Source: JBEIFW01 sp044370695 (lineage in GTDB: Bacteria > Actinomycetota > Acidimicrobiia > Acidimicrobiales > Ilumatobacteraceae). Taken from it: 10,384 nt of DNA. This document shows, in pieces, positions 1-6,325 of this stretch (position 1 is its first letter; each line of letters starts with the position of its first letter). Where the stretch lies: contig JBILVB010000132.1 in the NCBI GenBank assembly GCA_044370695.1, positions 1-10,384 of the forward strand, read 5' to 3'. A program made the position numbers and the translations under genes. The notes under the pieces were generated by a model that saw only the letters and a program-made list of their open reading frames with translations, ran no database searches and was not told the DNA's origin.

Positions 1-530
1 GTCATCAACCCCTGGTCGATGCCGAACGCATCGTCGAGCACCTTGACCAGCGGGACGAAGCAGTTCGTGGTGCACGACGCATTCGACACGACCTTGTGGA
101 CCTTCGGATCGAAGTCGTTGTGGTTCACGCCGTAGACGAAGGTGGCATCTGCACCGGCCGACGGCGCCGACACGATCACGTACGGGGCACCGGCATCGAG
201 GTGCATCGCGGCCTTGTCCCGGTCGGTGAAGATGCCGGTGGATTCGACGACGACGTCGACGCCCAGCTCGCCCCAGGGGAGCGCCTTGGGGTCGCGGACC
301 TGCAGGACCTTGAGCACGTCGCCGTCCACGGCGATGCCGTCCCCGGCGACCTTCACGTTCGCCGGCAGCGTGCCCAGGACCGTGTCGTACTTCAGCAGGT
401 GGGCCATGGTCGCCAGGTCACCGAGGTCGTTCACGGCGACGAAGTCGATGTCGGCACCGGCCTTCTTGGCCGCCCGGAAGAAGTTCCGGCCGATCCGACC
501 GAAGCCGTTGATGCCCACTCGTACCGTCAT
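1..530 (-). CDS. gap: Glyceraldehyde-3-phosphate dehydrogenase, type I (N-terminal 176 residues; 3' end outside window)
   Basis: Glycolytic/gluconeogenic cytosolic enzyme that oxidises glyceraldehyde-3-phosphate to 1,3-bisphosphoglycerate with NAD and phosphate. Seen: the N-terminal Rossmann motif INGFGRIGR at residues 7-15, an Asp at residue 35 (VNDLGD) that favours NAD over NADP, the conserved STGIFTD and SAPS segments, and the catalytic SNASCTTNC motif with its Cys at residue 153. The ATG at 528-530 is supported by an AAAGGA Shine-Dalgarno-like element six bases upstream (537-542). The gene continues past base 1, so about half of a usual 330-340 residue protein is visible. It follows rapZ in the same direction after 91 bases. 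In many actinobacteria gap follows whiA, with pgk and tpiA next; whiA is absent here and the downstream genes lie outside the window. Identity is certain from motifs; cofactor preference is inference. Confidence 0.97.
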   Translation of the reverse strand, partial: MTVRVGINGFGRIGRNFFRAAKKAGADIDFVAVNDLGDLATMAHLLKYDTVLGTLPANVKVAGDGIAVDGDVLKVLQVRDPKALPWGELGVDVVVESTGIFTDRDKAAMHLDAGAPYVIVSAPSAGADATFVYGVNHNDFDPKVHKVVSNASCTTNCFVPLVKVLDDAFGIDQGLM

Positions 531-536
531 TGGGGG

Positions 537-580
537 TCCTTTCCCGAAGGGTGCCGCAGCGCGTCGTCGGGCGAACCCTA
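537..580 (-). promoter_or_regulatory. Candidate gap promoter -10 and ribosome binding site
   Basis: On the minus strand a TAGGGT hexamer (575-580) matches the TANNNT -10 pattern and lies 44 bases before the gap ATG. An AAAGGA element (537-542) sits six bases before the ATG. Together they would give gap its own leadered transcript separate from rapZ. No convincing -35 element is visible, so the promoter is a guess; the Shine-Dalgarno is more secure. Confidence 0.35.
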
Positions 581-621
581 GCGAGACGGTCCCGGTGGAC
601 CAGGAGCCAGCGGTCCCCCGA

Positions 622-1482
622 TCAGGACCGGCTGAGCTCTCGGTGCGCCACGCTGGGCACCGCACCCCGGTGTCGCATCCGCCGCGCCAGTTCCTCGGCG
701 ACGACGACGGACCGGTGCTGCCCCCCGGTGCAGCCGACGGCCACGGTCAGATACGCCCGGCCCTCGGCGGCATAGGCCGGCATCAGCACCCCGAGCAGCT
801 CGACGGTGCGATCCAGGAACTCCTCGGTGACGGTCTGGTGCATCACGTACTCCCGCACGTCGGGCTCGAGCCCCGTCCGGTCACGGAGTCGATCGACCCA
901 GTACGGGTTCGGCAGGAAGCGGCAGTCCAGCACCATGTCGGCGTCGAGGGGCAGGCCGTGCTTGAACCCGAACGACACGAAGCGCACCTGCGGGCCTCGC
1001 GCCACCTGGTCCGGGGCGAACACCTCGACCAGGCGAGCCTTGAGCTGGTGGATCGACAGGTTCGTCGTGTCGACGACGAGGTCGGCCTCGTTCTTCAACG
1101 CCTCGAGCCGGCGCCGTTCCCGCCCGATCGCCTCCAGCGTCCCGGCGTCGTCGTCGCCGGCGAGTGGATGCCGCCGCCGGCTCGCGCCGTACCGCTGCAC
1201 GAGCACGCCGTCCGACGCGTCGAGGAACAGGATGCGCAGGCTGTTGCCCGCCGAGCGAAGCCGGCTCACGACGGCGGTGACGTCGGCCGTGTGGGGCCCG
1301 GTGCCCACGACGAGGGCCAGACGGTCGATCTTCGACCCGGGGGCGTTGGCCAGTTCGGCGACTTTCTCCATGAGCTCGGTCGGGAGGTTGTCGATGACGA
1401 ACCAGCCGAGGTCTTCGAGGGCATCAGCGGACTGGGAGCGGCCCGCTCCCGAGAGCCCCGTGATCACCAGGATCTCGGTCAT
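622..1482 (-). CDS. rapZ: RapZ/YvcJ-family P-loop nucleotide-binding protein
   Basis: Cytosolic ATP/GTP-binding protein of 286 residues. In E. coli RapZ is an RNase E adaptor controlling the GlmZ small RNA and thus glucosamine-6-phosphate synthesis; the actinobacterial role is less clear. Seen: Walker A GLSGAGRS at residues 9-16 (Arg in place of the usual Lys, a variant I recall as common in actinobacterial RapZ), the following LEDLGWFVIDNLP segment, a Walker B-like LVVDTTNLS, and the C-terminal signature TVAVGCTGGQHRS. Family length is 280-290 residues, which favours the ATG at 1480-1482. A GTG at 1530 would add 16 residues and overlap the methyltransferase gene. That gene ends 22 bases upstream, so an operon is likely, although a TACGAT -10-like hexamer precedes the ATG. 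The usual downstream partner yvcK is missing. Confidence 0.95.
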   Translation of the reverse strand: MTEILVITGLSGAGRSQSADALEDLGWFVIDNLPTELMEKVAELANAPGSKIDRLALVVGTGPHTADVTAVVSRLRSAGNSLRILFLDASDGVLVQRYGASRRRHPLAGDDDAGTLEAIGRERRRLEALKNEADLVVDTTNLSIHQLKARLVEVFAPDQVARGPQVRFVSFGFKHGLPLDADMVLDCRFLPNPYWVDRLRDRTGLEPDVREYVMHQTVTEEFLDRTVELLGVLMPAYAAEGRAYLTVAVGCTGGQHRSVVVAEELARRMRHRGAVPSVAHRELSRS

Positions 1483-1490
1483 CGAGAAGG

Positions 1491-1518
1491 ATCGTACGTT
1501 GCGATCACCCGGCGTCAC
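1491..1518 (-). promoter_or_regulatory. Candidate leaderless promoter of rapZ
   Basis: Reading the minus strand, GTGACG (1513-1518, four of six bases match TTGACA) is followed after 16 bases by TACGAT (1491-1496), and then after 8 bases by the rapZ ATG. No Shine-Dalgarno lies before the ATG. This fits a leaderless or nearly leaderless start inside the end of the methyltransferase gene, which could uncouple rapZ from the upstream genes. It is pattern-based only. Confidence 0.4.
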
Positions 1519-2260
1519 GCACGAGTTCACCGAAGCTTCGGCGGGCGTTCAACAGCAGCAGGCGCGGGATCGACGCCGCCTCGGCGTACTCGTCGGCGCG
1601 GGCGAGGAACCCCGGTGGCGGGGCCGGCTCCTCCATCCGTTCGATCACGAGACCGTTGGCCGCCATGGCGTTGACGTACCGGCTCAACGGCCGATGGATG
1701 AACGGGATGAACACCCCCTTTTCCACCTCCTGCAGTGACTCGTCCTCGACGAGGTACGGCCCGATGCGCCAGTACTGCTCGGGCGGGTCGAGGATCTGGT
1801 CGTCGATCCAACCCGAGTTCGGCGTCTGCAGCAACGGGTGGTTCAAGAAGAACAGGAATCGTCCCCCCGGGCGCAGCACCCTCGCCACCTCGGCGATGGC
1901 TTCGTCGACCTCACGGATGTGTTCGAACACCAGACATGCGACAACGGCGTCGAACGTCGCGTCGCCGAACGGAAGCGCGCTCGCCCCGGCCCGGGCGTAG
2001 CCGGGTCCCCCGGCCCGGTCGGTCGCCACCACGAGCTGGGCCCACGTCGGATCCACCCCGACCACCCGGGTGGCGCCCACGTCGACGGCGAGCCGTGCGA
2101 TCTGGCCCTCGCCGCACCCGACGTCGAGCACGTCGCGGGCGCCGGCCAGCCCGGCCGCAGCGAGCGGGAGGATCTGCTCGGTGTACTCCGGATCGGCGCC
2201 GTCGGTGAAGCCCTCCTGCCACCAGTCGGCGTGCCGCTCCCACAGGTCGTCGTCGGTCAC
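1505..2260 (-). CDS. Class I SAM-dependent methyltransferase (Methyltransf_11 type), substrate unknown
   Basis: 251-residue cytosolic methyltransferase. Seen: motif I VLDVGCGEG at residues 44-52 for S-adenosylmethionine binding, the acidic residue Asp70 at the end of the second strand (VVGVD), ALPFGDATFDAV around residue 104 (motif IV region), and VLRPGGRFLFF near residues 127-137. The N-terminus (WERHADWWQEGF) and C-terminus are not diagnostic of a substrate. The GTG start at 2258-2260 is well supported: GGAGG lies about six bases upstream, and the start overlaps the uvrC stop in a GTGA arrangement, which implies translational coupling. rapZ begins 22 bases after its stop. I know of no required methyltransferase in the uvrC-rapZ neighbourhood of model actinobacteria, so this looks like a lineage-specific insertion. 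Targets could be a small molecule, lipid, RNA or protein; the sequence does not decide. Confidence 0.9.
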   Translation of the reverse strand: MTDDDLWERHADWWQEGFTDGADPEYTEQILPLAAAGLAGARDVLDVGCGEGQIARLAVDVGATRVVGVDPTWAQLVVATDRAGGPGYARAGASALPFGDATFDAVVACLVFEHIREVDEAIAEVARVLRPGGRFLFFLNHPLLQTPNSGWIDDQILDPPEQYWRIGPYLVEDESLQEVEKGVFIPFIHRPLSRYVNAMAANGLVIERMEEPAPPPGFLARADEYAEAASIPRLLLLNARRSFGELVRDAG

Positions 2261-4122
2261 GCCACACCTCCGTGGAGCTTCGCGAACACGGCGTCGGCCA
2301 CGGCGTCGGGCAGCCAGGGCAGCGCCCGAAGATCGTCCCGGCTCGCCGACCGGACCTTGGTGATCCCGCCGAGCTCTTTCAGGAGCCGCTTCTGCCGCGT
2401 CGGGCCGAGCCCGGCGATCCCGTCCAGCGCGCTCACCGTCATCCGCTTGTTGCGCAGCTCGGCATGGAACGAGTTGGCGAAGCGATGGGCCTCGTCGCGC
2501 AGCCGCTGCAGGAGGAACAGCGCCTCGGACTGGCGAGGAACCGGAACGGGTTCGAGCCGTCCGGGCACGTAGACCTCCTCGAACCGCTTGGCCAACGACG
2601 CGAGCGGGATCTCGTCGTCGAGTCCGAGCTCGCGCACCACCCGCTCGGCCACCCCGAGCTGCCCCTTGCCACCATCGACGACGAGGAGCTGCGGCGGGTA
2701 GGCGAAACGGCCCGGACGGTCACCCGGATCCCGGTCGCGCTCGTCGAGATAGGCGGTGAGCCGACGGGTCAGGACCTCCTCCATCGCAGCGAAGTCGTCG
2801 TTGCCGGCCACGGTGCGCACCTTGAACCGGCGGTATTCGCTCTTGCGCGGCAGGCCGTCCTCGAACACGACCATCGAGCCCACGTAGTCCGTGCCGTGCA
2901 GGTGCGCCATGTCGTAGCACTCGATGCGCAACGGGGCCTCGGGCAGGCCGAGCGCGTCCTGGAGTTCGTTGAGCGCCCGGGCGCGGCTGTTGTGGTCGGC
3001 CGCCCGGCGCAGCTTGTGGCGGGTGAACTCCTCCTTGGCGTTGCGGGTCACCGTCTCGTGGAGCTCGCGCTTGTCGCCCCGCTGAGGCACACGCACCTGC
3101 ACCTTGGATCCCCGCTGCCCGGCGAGCCACTCCTCGTACACCTCGAGCGCCTGCGGCTCGACCGGGACGAGCACCTGCTTGGGCACGCCGAGGGGCGGCT
3201 CGTCGCCGTAGAGCGCCTCGAGCACTCGGGCCACGAGCTCGGCGTCGTCGAGCGCCTCCACCTTGTCGAGCACGAACCCCTTGCGGCCCACCACCCGGCC
3301 CTTGCGCACGAAGAACACCTGCACGGCCGCTTCGAGCTCGTCGTCGGCGATCCCGACGACGTCGAGATCCTCGGAGCGCTCGCCGACCATCTGCTGGCGC
3401 TCGACGGCGCGCTGCACCGCGGCGAGCCGGTCGCGCAGGCGCGCCGCACGCTCGAACTCGAGCTCGCCGGCCGCCGCCTTCATCTCCTGCTCGAGCCGCC
3501 GCACGATCGGGTCGGTCTCGCCGTCGAGGAAGTCGACGAGCTCGGTCACCAGCCCGGCATACGCGCCCTGGTCGATCTCCCCGACGCAGGGGCCGGAGCA
3601 TTTCTCGATGTGGAACAGCAGGCAGGGACGGCCGAGCCGCTCGTGTTCGCGGAACTTCGACGGACCGCACGTGCGCACCGGGAACGAGCGCACCAGCAGA
3701 TCGAGCGTCTCCCGGATCGCGTAGGCGTGCGCGTAGGGGCCGAAGTAGCGGACCCCCTTGCGCTTGCGACCCCGAACCACCATGGCCCGGGGCCACTCCT
3801 CGTCGAGCGTGACCGCCAGGAACGGGTAGCTCTTGTCGTCACGGAGCCGGACGTTGAAGCGCGGCCGGTGCTGCTTGATGAGGCTGTACTCGAGCATGAG
3901 CGCCTCGACCTCGTTGCGCACCTCGATCCACTCCACCGAGACCGCCGTGGCCACCATCGTCGCGGTGCGCGGATGGAGGTTCCGGGGGTCCTGGAAGTAG
4001 TTCGACAGGCGCTGCCGCAGGCTGGACGCCTTGCCGACGTAGATCACCCGGCCGTCGGCGTCCTTGAACTGATACGAGCCCGGGGTGTCGGGAATCGTTC
4101 CGGCAGGCGGGCGCTCGACCAT
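2257..4122 (-). CDS. uvrC: UvrABC system protein C (excinuclease subunit)
   Basis: Makes both incisions flanking a DNA lesion in nucleotide excision repair together with UvrB. Seen in order: the GIY-YIG nuclease domain at the N-terminus (PGSYQF around residue 17, YVGKA at 28-32); a Cys-rich region (CGPSK, then CLLFHIEKCSGPC); a UVR domain for UvrB contact (LEFERAARLRDRL near residues 220-240); the RNase H-like second nuclease domain with ECYDMAHLHGT, LLVVDGGKGQL and DEAHRFANSFH supplying Asp, Asp and His; and C-terminal helix-hairpin-helix repeats (LDGIAGLGPTRQKRLLKELGG). From the ATG at 4120-4122 the protein is 621 residues, normal for the family. An ATG at 4197 would add 25 low-complexity residues and overlap the upstream gene, so I reject it. 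A TATCCT -10-like hexamer lies eight bases before the chosen start. The stop overlaps the methyltransferase start. Confidence 0.98.
   Translation of the reverse strand: MVERPPAGTIPDTPGSYQFKDADGRVIYVGKASSLRQRLSNYFQDPRNLHPRTATMVATAVSVEWIEVRNEVEALMLEYSLIKQHRPRFNVRLRDDKSYPFLAVTLDEEWPRAMVVRGRKRKGVRYFGPYAHAYAIRETLDLLVRSFPVRTCGPSKFREHERLGRPCLLFHIEKCSGPCVGEIDQGAYAGLVTELVDFLDGETDPIVRRLEQEMKAAAGELEFERAARLRDRLAAVQRAVERQQMVGERSEDLDVVGIADDELEAAVQVFFVRKGRVVGRKGFVLDKVEALDDAELVARVLEALYGDEPPLGVPKQVLVPVEPQALEVYEEWLAGQRGSKVQVRVPQRGDKRELHETVTRNAKEEFTRHKLRRAADHNSRARALNELQDALGLPEAPLRIECYDMAHLHGTDYVGSMVVFEDGLPRKSEYRRFKVRTVAGNDDFAAMEEVLTRRLTAYLDERDRDPGDRPGRFAYPPQLLVVDGGKGQLGVAERVVRELGLDDEIPLASLAKRFEEVYVPGRLEPVPVPRQSEALFLLQRLRDEAHRFANSFHAELRNKRMTVSALDGIAGLGPTRQKRLLKELGGITKVRSASRDDLRALPWLPDAVADAVFAKLHGGVA
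2258..2273 (-). promoter_or_regulatory. Shine-Dalgarno of the methyltransferase gene within the end of uvrC
   Basis: The minus strand reads GGAGG about six bases before the GTG start at 2260, and the GTG shares four bases with the uvrC TGA. This decides the start and implies reinitiation by ribosomes finishing uvrC. Confidence 0.75.
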
Positions 4123-4130
4123 CGCCCCGG

Positions 4131-4136
4131 AGGATA
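4131..4136 (-). promoter_or_regulatory. Candidate -10 of uvrC (leaderless start)
   Basis: The minus strand carries TATCCT, a full TANNNT match, eight bases before the uvrC ATG. There is no purine-rich Shine-Dalgarno in the usual place and no clear -35. The gap to the upstream LOG-family gene is 40 bases, so uvrC may be transcribed both from here and by readthrough. Confidence 0.4.
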
Positions 4137-4162
4137 CGGGTGCCGCCGGCCCTCCTGCGGGG

Positions 4163-4900
4163 TCACCGGCCGATGCCGGGCAGCTCGAGGCGTTCACCGG
4201 CGGCGGCGAGCACCTCCACCACCCGGTCGACGTCGTCGGTGATCGTGAGGCGATCGACGTCGGCCGGGGAGATCGCGCCGCGATCGCGCAGCGTGCCGGT
4301 CACCCAGTCGAGCAGCCCGCCCCAATAGTCCTCGCCGAACAACACCACGGGGAAGTCGTGGAGGCGACCGGTCTGCATCAACGTCAGCGCTTCGAACAAC
4401 TCGTCGAGGGTGCCGTACCCGCCGGGCAGGAGGACGAAGCCGTACGAGTACTTGACGAGGATGACTTTGCGGGCGAAGAAGTAGTGGAAGCGAACGACCT
4501 TGTCGAGGTACGGGTTCGTCTTCTCCTCCGACGCGATGTCGATCGTCGCCCCGATCGAGTATCCCCCGACGTCCTTGGCCCCCCGATTGGCGGCCTCCAT
4601 CAGCCCGGGCCCGCCGCCGGTCATCACGTTGAAGCCCGTGCGGGCCACCTCGGCGGCGAGCGCCCGCGCCGCCGTGTAGTACGGCGTGTCCTCACCGAAA
4701 CGGGCCGATCCGAAGAACGTGACGCACGGCCCGACGAAGTGCAGGGCTCGGAACCCGTCGACGAACTCGCGCGAGATCCGCAGGACGCGGGCGAACTCCT
4801 TGGTCCGCGAATCCCGACCGGCGAGCAGCCGGGGCTCGCTGCTCGCCTCGGCACCGAATGTCTTCCCGAACGGTCGCAAGGGCAACGGCGGTCGATCCAT
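4163..4900 (-). CDS. LOG-family (TIGR00730, 'lysine decarboxylase-like') nucleotide 5'-monophosphate phosphoribohydrolase-like protein
   Basis: 245-residue cytosolic Rossmann-fold protein. Family members with the LOG motif cleave cytokinin riboside 5'-monophosphates or ordinary nucleoside monophosphates to free base plus ribose 5-phosphate; the old name lysine decarboxylase is misleading. Seen: GGGPGLMEAANRGA at residues 95-108, FFARK with Arg144, and the signature PGGYGTLDE at 159-167 whose Glu167 is the expected catalytic residue. About 50 residues precede the core domain, longer than in compact LOG proteins. I chose the ATG at 4898-4900 because a CAGACT -10-like hexamer lies six bases before it. 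An ATG at 4948 is possible but would overlap the start of the divergent gene. uvrC follows 40 bases downstream in the same direction. Substrate is unknown; a link to DNA repair is not shown. Confidence 0.9.
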   Translation of the reverse strand: MDRPPLPLRPFGKTFGAEASSEPRLLAGRDSRTKEFARVLRISREFVDGFRALHFVGPCVTFFGSARFGEDTPYYTAARALAAEVARTGFNVMTGGGPGLMEAANRGAKDVGGYSIGATIDIASEEKTNPYLDKVVRFHYFFARKVILVKYSYGFVLLPGGYGTLDELFEALTLMQTGRLHDFPVVLFGEDYWGGLLDWVTGTLRDRGAISPADVDRLTITDDVDRVVEVLAAAGERLELPGIGR

Positions 4901-4906
4901 CACCCG

Positions 4907-4940
4907 AGTCTGGCTCCGCAGGGCCTCGCCGGGGCAGCAT
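4907..4940. promoter_or_regulatory. Back-to-back divergent promoter region (LOG-family gene / metallo-hydrolase gene)
   Basis: Only 46 bases separate the two divergent start codons. The minus strand has CAGACT (4907-4912) exactly six bases before the LOG-family ATG. The plus strand has CAGCAT (4935-4940) exactly six bases before the metallo-hydrolase ATG. Neither gene has a Shine-Dalgarno. Both hexamers fit an xANNNT -10 and leaderless starts. Each promoter's -35 zone would cover the other's -10, so the two may compete for RNA polymerase. The -35 zones do not match consensus. Confidence 0.45.
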
Positions 4941-4946
4941 GGCCCC

Positions 4947-5867
4947 ATGGCCCCCCGCTTCGACCGAGACTTCGACGTCCCCTACGGCGTGCTCGAAGCG
5001 GTCAGCCCGCTCGTGCGCCGGATCGTCGCCGAGAACCCCGGACCGTTCACGTTCCGCGGCACCGGCACCTACGTGATCGGCCACGGCCGGGTGGCCGTGG
5101 TCGATCCGGGGCCCGACAACGCCGCCCACCTCGATGCGCTGCTCGACGGCCTGCGGGGCGAAGAGGTGGCCTGCGTGCTCGTCACCCATACCCACCGGGA
5201 CCACTCGCCCGGCGCCCGCCTCGTGGCCGAACGGACCGGCGCGCCGATCGTCGGCTGCGCGCCGCACCCGAGCGACGACGGTGGTCTCGTGGAGACCGCC
5301 GAGGAATCCGAAGTGAGCACCGAGGAGCCGTGGGACTCGGCGCACACGCCGCAGGACCAGCTCGTCGACGGCGACGTCGTGACCGGCCCGGGGTGGACCC
5401 TCGAGGCCGTCGAGACCCCGGGCCACATCGCCAACCATCTCTGCTTCGCCCTGCGGGAGGAGTCGACCCTGTTCTCGGGCGACCACGTCATGGGGTGGTC
5501 GACGACGGTCATCGCTCCGCCGGCCGGCGACATCGACGCCTACTTCCGGAGTCTCGACAAGGTGCGCGCCCGCCCGGAGACGACCTACCGGCCGACCCAC
5601 GGACCGGCGATCGCCGATCCCGTCCGCCTCGTGGGCGAGCTCATCGAGCACCGTCGTGAGCGCGACGCACAAGTGCTCGACGCCGTGCGCTCGGGGGTGA
5701 GCGAGGTGAAGGCGATCGTCGCCCTGCTCTACGTCGGCGTCGACGAGAAGCTCCACAAGGCGGCGGGCCGGTCCGTCCTCGCCCACCTGCTGTCGCTGCG
5801 CCAGCGCGGGCTCGTGCGCTCCGACGGGCCGCTCGGCGGCTCGGCGACCTGGCTCCCCACCGGCTGA
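4947..5867 (+). CDS. Metallo-beta-lactamase-fold hydrolase with C-terminal winged-helix-like domain (LACTB2-like)
   Basis: 306-residue soluble hydrolase. Seen: the metal-binding motif HTHRDH at residues 81-86, His160 (ETPGHIANH), Asp179 (FSGDH) and His218 (PTHGP), a complete set of ligands for a two-metal site. Residues from about 235 to 295 (RRERDAQVLDAV through HLLSLRQRGLVR) look like the winged-helix tail of the LACTB2 group, for which human LACTB2 is a single-strand-specific endoribonuclease. No signal peptide is present, which argues against a secreted beta-lactamase. The start is the ATG at 4947; an open frame continues upstream but crosses into the opposite-strand gene and loses family similarity. 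Thioredoxin follows 86 bases later in the same direction. The natural substrate cannot be read from sequence: RNA, thioester and glyoxalase-type substrates all occur in this fold. Confidence 0.88.
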   Translation: MAPRFDRDFDVPYGVLEAVSPLVRRIVAENPGPFTFRGTGTYVIGHGRVAVVDPGPDNAAHLDALLDGLRGEEVACVLVTHTHRDHSPGARLVAERTGAPIVGCAPHPSDDGGLVETAEESEVSTEEPWDSAHTPQDQLVDGDVVTGPGWTLEAVETPGHIANHLCFALREESTLFSGDHVMGWSTTVIAPPAGDIDAYFRSLDKVRARPETTYRPTHGPAIADPVRLVGELIEHRRERDAQVLDAVRSGVSEVKAIVALLYVGVDEKLHKAAGRSVLAHLLSLRQRGLVRSDGPLGGSATWLPTG

Positions 5868-5871
5868 GCGG

Positions 5872-5887
5872 ATACCCCCGGGGGAAT
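5872..5887. promoter_or_regulatory. Candidate CsoR/CstR-family operator upstream of thioredoxin
   Basis: ATACCCCCGGGGGAAT is palindromic in seven of eight base pairs: only position 5874 against 5885 fails. The ATAC-run/G-run pattern resembles known binding sites of CsoR-family (DUF156) repressors, which sense copper, nickel, formaldehyde or persulfides. It begins four bases after the metallo-hydrolase stop and ends 66 bases before the thioredoxin start. The loop-less C5G5 core is unlikely to form a terminator hairpin. No repressor gene lies in this window, so the regulator is unknown. Confidence 0.45.
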
Positions 5888-5891
5888 AGAG

Positions 5892-5916
5892 GGTCCGGAC
5901 CGCGTGTTGGTCCGGA
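5892..5916. repeat. GGTCCGGA element, palindrome plus repeat, in the thioredoxin leader
   Basis: GGTCCGGACC (5892-5901) is a perfect ten-base palindrome, and GGTCCGGA recurs at 5909-5916. The same bases can be read as a direct repeat with a 17-base period or as an 8-base inverted repeat (5894-5901 with 5909-5916) around a 7-base loop. There is no T tract, so a rho-independent terminator is unlikely. It may be a second operator or an mRNA leader hairpin for the thioredoxin gene. Confidence 0.4.
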
Positions 5917-5942
5917 TGCCGAGGCGACGAGGCACGACCACG

Positions 5943-5947
5943 AGGAG
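5943..5947 (+). promoter_or_regulatory. Shine-Dalgarno of thioredoxin
   Basis: AGGAG lies six bases before the ATG at 5954 and decides the start. It contrasts with the SD-free starts of the neighbouring transcription units. Confidence 0.65.
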
Positions 5948-5953
5948 CCGACG

Positions 5954-6325
5954 ATGGCCGCCGCACGCACGCTGTCCACCACCGAGTTCGAGCCGACGAT
6001 CGCCTCGAACGACGTGGTCCTCGTCGATTTCTGGGCGAGCTGGTGCGGGCCCTGCCGCAGCTTCGCCCCGATCTTCGAGGCCGCCGCGCTCGACAACCCG
6101 GATCTCGTGTTCGCCAAGGTCGACACCGAGGCCGAACAGCGTCTCGCCGCCCAACTCGGTATCTCCTCGATTCCGACGCTCATGATCTTCCGCGAGCAGA
6201 TCCTCCTCTACGCGCAGCCCGGCGCCCTGCCCCGCCATGCGCTCGACGACCTGATCCGGCAGGTCCGTTCGCTCGACATGGACGAGGTGCGGCGTCAGGT
6301 CGCCGAGGAGCAGCCCGAAGGCTGA
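5954..6325 (+). CDS. trxA: Thioredoxin
   Basis: 123-residue cytosolic disulfide reductase that takes electrons from thioredoxin reductase. Seen: the active site WCGPC at residues 34-38 preceded by VLVDFWAS, the FAKVDTE strand, the cis-Pro segment SIPTLMIF, and a C-terminal helix. The length is slightly above the usual 105-110 residues because of an acidic C-terminal tail (VRRQVAEEQPEG). The ATG at 5954 is supported by AGGAG about six bases upstream. Unlike most neighbouring first genes it has a real Shine-Dalgarno and a leader with palindromic elements, so it is probably regulated. It may be cotranscribed with the metallo-hydrolase 86 bases upstream or run from its own promoter. Its TGA touches the stop of the opposite-strand B12 gene. 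Actinobacteria usually carry several thioredoxins, so the symbol is by family only. Confidence 0.95.
   Translation: MAAARTLSTTEFEPTIASNDVVLVDFWASWCGPCRSFAPIFEAAALDNPDLVFAKVDTEAEQRLAAQLGISSIPTLMIFREQILLYAQPGALPRHALDDLIRQVRSLDMDEVRRQVAEEQPEG

Noticed and set aside
588..601. Small hairpin GGTCC-CGGT-GGACC between rapZ and gap as a terminator
   Set aside because: The five-pair stem has no T tract on either side, so a rho-independent terminator is not supported. Chance pairing is likely at this GC content.
96..1738. Plus-strand open frames over gap, rapZ and the start-distal methyltransferase region
   Set aside because: They are opposite to three recognised genes and show no domain or signal of their own.
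2272..4242. Long plus-strand open frame opposite uvrC
   Set aside because: It is antisense to a complete, motif-rich uvrC, its translation is rich in His, Arg and Glu with no recognisable domain, and high GC makes such open frames common.
4163..4900. Lysine decarboxylase
   Set aside because: The PGGYGTLDE motif and Rossmann fold mark the LOG phosphoribohydrolase group; no pyridoxal-phosphate site is present.
4686..4946. Upstream extension of the metallo-hydrolase frame
   Set aside because: It runs antisense into the LOG-family gene, and the family-like sequence begins only at the ATG at 4947.
4947..5867. Antibiotic-resistance beta-lactamase
   Set aside because: There is no signal peptide, and the C-terminal winged-helix-like tail fits LACTB2-type intracellular hydrolases.
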